From RGIG8306 sp964566025 (lineage in GTDB: Bacteria > Bacillota > Clostridia > Lachnospirales > Lachnospiraceae), in the NCBI GenBank assembly GCA_964566025.1, contig CAZMHF010000042.1:1-10010 (forward strand): 10,010 nucleotides of DNA, written 5' to 3'. The notes under the pieces are model-generated. The model saw nothing but the letters and a program-made list of their open reading frames with translations, searched no databases and was not told the origin of the DNA. The translations under genes and the position numbers were made by a program. Positions within the stretch are counted from its first letter, which is position 1. The number at the start of each line of letters is the position of its first letter. Shown here in pieces: positions 6,977-10,010 of this stretch.

Positions 6977-6990
6977 AATTGTTAACATTT
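6977..6990. promoter_or_regulatory. Possible operator palindrome between divergent promoters
   Basis: AATTGTTAACATTT is an imperfect 14-bp palindrome with 12 of 14 positions symmetric around GTTAAC. It ends 6 nt before the -35 box of the regulator operon and lies about 50 nt upstream of the kinase promoter. It could bind the HTH protein or a sugar regulator. Such AT-rich palindromes arise by chance, so this is tentative. Confidence 0.3.
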
Positions 6991-6996
6991 GCTCCA

Positions 6997-7024
6997 TTGT
7001 ATTTGCATGAAATTAACGTATAAT
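6997..7024 (+). promoter_or_regulatory. SigA promoter of the regulator/ABC operon
   Basis: TTGTAT (6997-7002), 16-nt spacer, perfect TATAAT (7019-7024). The leader is very short: the ribosome binding site begins at 7031 and the ATG is at 7044. No other promoter is visible further down the four-gene operon. Confidence 0.65.
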
Positions 7025-7043
7025 AGAGATAGAGGTGATTGCT

Positions 7044-8174
7044 ATGAATGAAATTAATATTGGTTCGATTATTCATCAAAAACGAAAGGAATATTCGATT
7101 ACACAAGAACAATTTGCAAAACATATCGGCGTTTCAAAAGCATCCGTTTCCAAATGGGAAAACAATCAGTGCTACCCCGATATTGTTCAACTCCCGAAAA
7201 TCGCTGCCTATTTCAACATTACGATTGATGAACTTGTATCCTTTGCTCCACAACTCACAAGAAAAGAAATTCAAGAGATTTATCAACGCTTAGCAGGTGA
7301 TTTTGCACAAAAACCGTTTGAACGTGTTTGCGAAGAGTGCAACTCACTTATATCGCACTACTTTTCGTGCTTTCCATTCCTTTTTCAAATGGCTATTTTA
7401 TTGTTAAACCATTTTCAACAAGCTCCTACCCCTGCTATGCAAAATGAACTACTAGAGCAAATTCTTTCGCTATGCCAGCGCATTAGCATCGCAGCAAATG
7501 ATAGCCGTCTTTCTATGCAAGCAAATAATCTCGCTGCGCAATGTCTCCTTATACAAGGAAAAGCACAAGGCGTACTCGATTTATTAGATTTTGACGAAAA
7601 TGCTATTTTCTCTGGCAATGAAAGCTCCACAGCGCTTGTCGCAAATGCGTATTTACTACTCGGTGAGCACAAAAAAACGAGCTCCATTTTACAATGTGAA
7701 ATGTACAAAAATTTGCTTCACTTTTTTCAAGCTGGTAGTATGCTTCTTTCAATCAATGCCACCCACACAGATGCATCCGAAAGAATCATTTCCCATTTAA
7801 AACAAGTGGCAGATACATTTGATTTAGAGCACTTACACATCAATTCCTATTTGATTTTTTATTTGTATGCGGCACAAAACTATGCCGTTCAACACAATCC
7901 ATCACAAGCGATTGCTTGCTTGCAAGCCTATACAAACGCTTGTATAAATACGCCTTATCCTATCACCTTACATGGAGATGCTTTTTTTGATCAACTCGAT
8001 TCTTACTTAAGTGAAGCTGATTTTTTTACCGCATCCCCCAGAGATACAAAGGCCATTAAAGAAAGTATGCTAACCGCCGTTTCAAATAATCCATTATTTG
8101 CTCCACTCGCAGATAATCCTGATTATAAATTGCTTATTCAACAGCTTACCAAAAACTTAGGAGGTTCCTTATGA
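7044..8174 (+). CDS. XRE-family HTH transcriptional regulator with long helical C-terminal domain
   Basis: A 376-aa DNA-binding regulator. Residues 7-65 form a Cro/CI-type HTH (IHQKRKEYSITQEQFAKHIG then recognition helix SKASVSKWEN at 31-40). Residues 70-376 are all-helical with TPR-like character (for example AANNLAAQCLLIQGKAQG and ALVANAYLLLGEHK), as in regulators that bind a peptide or partner protein. No transmembrane segment. I choose ATG 7044 over the in-frame GTG at 7035 because that GTG lies inside the ribosome binding site AGAGGTGA (7031-7038), 5 nt from the ATG. It heads an operon with a PLDc_N protein and an ABC transporter and overlaps the next gene by ATGA, so it probably controls that operon. 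The inducing signal is unknown. Confidence 0.88.
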   Translation: MNEINIGSIIHQKRKEYSITQEQFAKHIGVSKASVSKWENNQCYPDIVQLPKIAAYFNITIDELVSFAPQLTRKEIQEIYQRLAGDFAQKPFERVCEECNSLISHYFSCFPFLFQMAILLLNHFQQAPTPAMQNELLEQILSLCQRISIAANDSRLSMQANNLAAQCLLIQGKAQGVLDLLDFDENAIFSGNESSTALVANAYLLLGEHKKTSSILQCEMYKNLLHFFQAGSMLLSINATHTDASERIISHLKQVADTFDLEHLHINSYLIFYLYAAQNYAVQHNPSQAIACLQAYTNACINTPYPITLHGDAFFDQLDSYLSEADFFTASPRDTKAIKESMLTAVSNNPLFAPLADNPDYKLLIQQLTKNLGGSL

Positions 8175-8386
8175 ATCCAACACTCGATCAATTACAAGAA
8201 TTTTTACCATTTTTAATCCCGCTAATCATTATCCAGCTAGCACTTGCTATTTTTTCATTAGTGCATGTATTGCGCCATCCAAATTATAAGTTTGGCAATA
8301 AAATTTTATGGATAGTTATCGTTCTTTTCATTCAATTTATTGGCCCAGCTGTGTATTTTGCCATTGGAAAAGGAGACGAAGAATGA
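8171..8386 (+). CDS. Small PLDc_N-type membrane protein
   Basis: A 71-aa protein with two transmembrane segments, about 13-34 and 44-65. A basic HPNYKFGNK linker joins them, and the motif WIVIVLFIQFIGPAVYFAIGKGDEE is typical of the phospholipase D nuclease N-terminal (PLDc_N) domain. There is no catalytic HKD domain, so it is a free-standing membrane module rather than an enzyme. AGGAGGT lies 5 nt before its ATG, and the start overlaps the regulator stop as ATGA. Small PLDc_N proteins of this kind recur in Firmicutes beside ABC ATPase/permease pairs. A role as an accessory membrane component or sensor is inferred from that context only. Confidence 0.85.
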   Translation: MNPTLDQLQEFLPFLIPLIIIQLALAIFSLVHVLRHPNYKFGNKILWIVIVLFIQFIGPAVYFAIGKGDEE

Positions 8387-9291
8387 ATGCGTTAACCATT
8401 AAAAATCTTTATAAAAGCTTTGGAGAGAAAACGGTGCTTGATGGCATTTCTTTTTCCGTAGCGCAAGGTTCGGTTTTTGGTTTTATCGCGAAAAATGGTG
8501 CAGGCAAGACAACGACCATGAAAATTATTCTTGGTCTATTAATGGCTGATGCAGGCGAAATAGCGGTATTTGACGAACCCGCTTCCTATGGAAACACGCG
8601 AACGAATCGCCATATTGGCTATCTTCCAGATGTCGCTTCGTTTTATAACTATATGCGTCCACTTGAATATTTATCTCTTTGTGGTGAAGTTTGTGGACTC
8701 GAGCGCACAAAAATCCGCACAAAATCACTTGAATTACTCTCCCTTGTTGGATTAGACAATCAAAAAGGGAAAATCGGTGGTTTTTCGCGCGGAATGAAGC
8801 AACGTTTAGGAATTGCACAGGCCTTATTAGCCGAGCCAAAGCTCTTGATTTGTGATGAGCCGACAAGCGCCCTTGATCCAAGCGGAAGAAAAGAGATCCT
8901 AGACTTACTCCATAGCGTAAAAGACAAAACAACCGTTATGTTTTCTACACATGTATTATCAGATGTGGAGCGTATTTGCGATAGCGTTTCGATTTTAGAT
9001 CAAGGAAAAATCGTCCTTTCTGGCTCGCTTAGCGAACTAAAAGCACGACGTCACAATCAATTTCATATTGAATTTGCACAAGAAGATGTCCTTCGACATT
9101 TCCTTGCCATACTTCACGCCAACCATATCCAAGCCTTAATGGAAGACAAACACATTGTCGTATCAACCAATCAGCCAGATACAACAGGTGGACAATTACT
9201 TCACCTACTAGCATCCCATTCCTTTGTTCCCTCTCTTTTTGAAATAGCAGAGCCTACATTGGAAAATCTATTTTTGGAGGTGGTACAATGA
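8383..9291 (+). CDS. ABC transporter ATP-binding protein (ABC-2 exporter type)
   Basis: A 302-aa cytoplasmic ATPase that should power the permease encoded next. The P-loop region reads FIAKNGAGKTTTMK, followed by YLPDVASFYNYM at the Q-loop position. The signature is FSRGMKQRLGIAQ, Walker B is LLICDEPTSALDP, and the switch His is in STHVLSDVE. Roughly the last 85 residues form the variable C-terminal domain seen in export-type ATPases. The first Gly of Walker A (GxxGxGKT) is Ala here; the catalytic Lys, Walker B Asp-Glu and switch His are intact. The start is ATG 8383, with AAAAGGAGA 7 nt upstream and ATGA overlap with the previous stop; the reading frame is open further upstream, but that lies inside the preceding gene. 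The substrate is unknown; peptide, lipid or antimicrobial export are possible. Confidence 0.92.
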   Translation: MNALTIKNLYKSFGEKTVLDGISFSVAQGSVFGFIAKNGAGKTTTMKIILGLLMADAGEIAVFDEPASYGNTRTNRHIGYLPDVASFYNYMRPLEYLSLCGEVCGLERTKIRTKSLELLSLVGLDNQKGKIGGFSRGMKQRLGIAQALLAEPKLLICDEPTSALDPSGRKEILDLLHSVKDKTTVMFSTHVLSDVERICDSVSILDQGKIVLSGSLSELKARRHNQFHIEFAQEDVLRHFLAILHANHIQALMEDKHIVVSTNQPDTTGGQLLHLLASHSFVPSLFEIAEPTLENLFLEVVQ

Positions 9292-10010
9292 GATCCTTTA
9301 TTGCATTTTTCAAAAAAGAAATGACGGAAATGGCTCGCACCTATAAATTAGTCATTATGCTGGCGATATTCTTATTCTTTGGAATCACTAATCCACTTAT
9401 TGCGAAATTGATGCCCCTTTTATTTGAATCGCTTCAAGATTCAACGATTAATATTACCATCGCCGATCCTACGGCTATGGATTCGTGGACACAATTTTTC
9501 AAAAACACATCCACAGGGATGGTTGTTTTCGTAATTTTACTAAGTGGCATGTTTGCCAACGAATATTCAAAGGGTACACTCATTAATTTTGTCGCAAAAG
9601 GATTGCCACGCAAGACCATTGTGTTTGCAAAATATATGGCTGCTCTAGTTCTTTGGACACTTTCTTATTTTCTATCCTTTTTTACAGCGCTTATTTATAC
9701 AGAGTACCTTTGGAAAGGGCAAACACCTCCACACTTATTGGAAGCTGTATTATTTTATTTTTTATATGGAATTCTCATCATAAGCGTTTTGCTACTCGGT
9801 GCTGTGTTATTTAAAAACCTATATGGCGCATTATTAGTAACTGGCGGATTTACGGTAGTTCTCTCCGTTCTTTCCATGATTCCTGCCATTAAGAAATATA
9901 CACCACAGGCACTTTCTTCTGAAAGTCTTTCCCTATTAAATCATGCGACGACACCTTCCGACCTTTTCATTCCGAGCATGATAAGCCTTGTTCTAGTCGT
10001 TTGTTGTGTT
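9288..10010 (+). CDS. ABC-2 type permease subunit, partial (3' end outside window)
   Basis: The reading frame is open from ATG 9288 to the window edge (241 codons, no stop). Residues 1-20 are a short basic amphipathic start (MRSFIAFFKKEMTEMARTYK). Hydrophobic segments follow at about 21-42, 78-92, 116-138, 152-175, 179-200 and 229-241. The first extracytoplasmic loop is about 43-77. FANEYSKGTLINFVAKGLPRKTIVFAKY (89-116) is the typical cytoplasmic loop of ABC-2 permeases (NEy..GTl...l..P..r). Its start overlaps the ATPase stop as ATGA, with GGAGGTGG upstream. It should form the membrane channel with the ATPase. The C-terminal part is missing, so total length and any fused domain are unknown. 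Confidence 0.88.
   Translation, partial: MRSFIAFFKKEMTEMARTYKLVIMLAIFLFFGITNPLIAKLMPLLFESLQDSTINITIADPTAMDSWTQFFKNTSTGMVVFVILLSGMFANEYSKGTLINFVAKGLPRKTIVFAKYMAALVLWTLSYFLSFFTALIYTEYLWKGQTPPHLLEAVLFYFLYGILIISVLLLGAVLFKNLYGALLVTGGFTVVLSVLSMIPAIKKYTPQALSSESLSLLNHATTPSDLFIPSMISLVLVVCCV

Noticed and set aside
7035..7037. In-frame GTG as start of the HTH regulator
   Set aside because: The GTG is part of the ribosome binding site AGAGGTGA serving ATG 7044.
8308..8382. 25-codon N-terminal extension of the ABC ATPase
   Set aside because: It lies inside the PLDc_N gene in another frame, has no ATPase homology, and ATG 8383 has a good ribosome binding site and ATGA overlap.

Overview
The window looks like chromosomal DNA of a low-GC Bacillota (Firmicutes). 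The evidence is AGGAGG-type ribosome binding sites, TTG-N16/17-TATAAT-type promoters, a clostridial-style FGGY kinase, and an HTH / PLDc_N / ABC-transporter operon of a kind common in Firmicutes. I cannot fix the genus from sequence alone. Seven genes are complete and one (an ABC permease) runs off the right edge. No rRNA, tRNA or CRISPR array is visible.

Left region (1-2860, all minus strand): an RlmD/RlmCD-type 23S rRNA m5U methyltransferase gene has been separated from its likely own promoter by an IS200/IS605-superfamily element of about 1.36 kb. The element carries an apparently intact TnpB (RNA-guided nuclease) and no TnpA. The end hairpins, the GAAT and AAAA guide tetranucleotides at the hairpin feet, and a TCAA right end can all be read. 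The insertion lies inside the presumed 5' leader. A TTGTGA-N17-TATAAT promoter sits just outside the left end, and the GTG start with its ribosome binding site lies 27 nt beyond the right end. An omegaRNA read through the right end would carry a guide covering the rlmD leader and its ribosome binding site.

Middle region (2870-5280, plus strand): a divergent promoter (TTGCAT-N17-TATAAT) drives a short leader that folds as an H-type pseudoknot of the preQ1-I riboswitch type. Its second helix occludes the ribosome binding site of a YhhQ-family queuosine-precursor transporter. A cytosolic SASA/SGNH sialate-O-acetylesterase-like gene follows 14 nt later with no separate promoter, so it is probably in the same transcript. 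A strong bidirectional terminator closes the unit and also serves the convergent kinase gene.

Right region (5278-10010): an FGGY carbohydrate kinase (minus strand) is divergent from a four-gene operon. That operon encodes an XRE-type regulator with a long helical C-terminal region, a 71-aa PLDc_N-type membrane protein, an ABC ATPase and an ABC-2 type permease. All three junctions in the operon are 4-nt ATGA stop/start overlaps, indicating translational coupling. The layout suggests a self-contained, regulator-controlled ABC export or envelope-stress module; its substrate is unknown.
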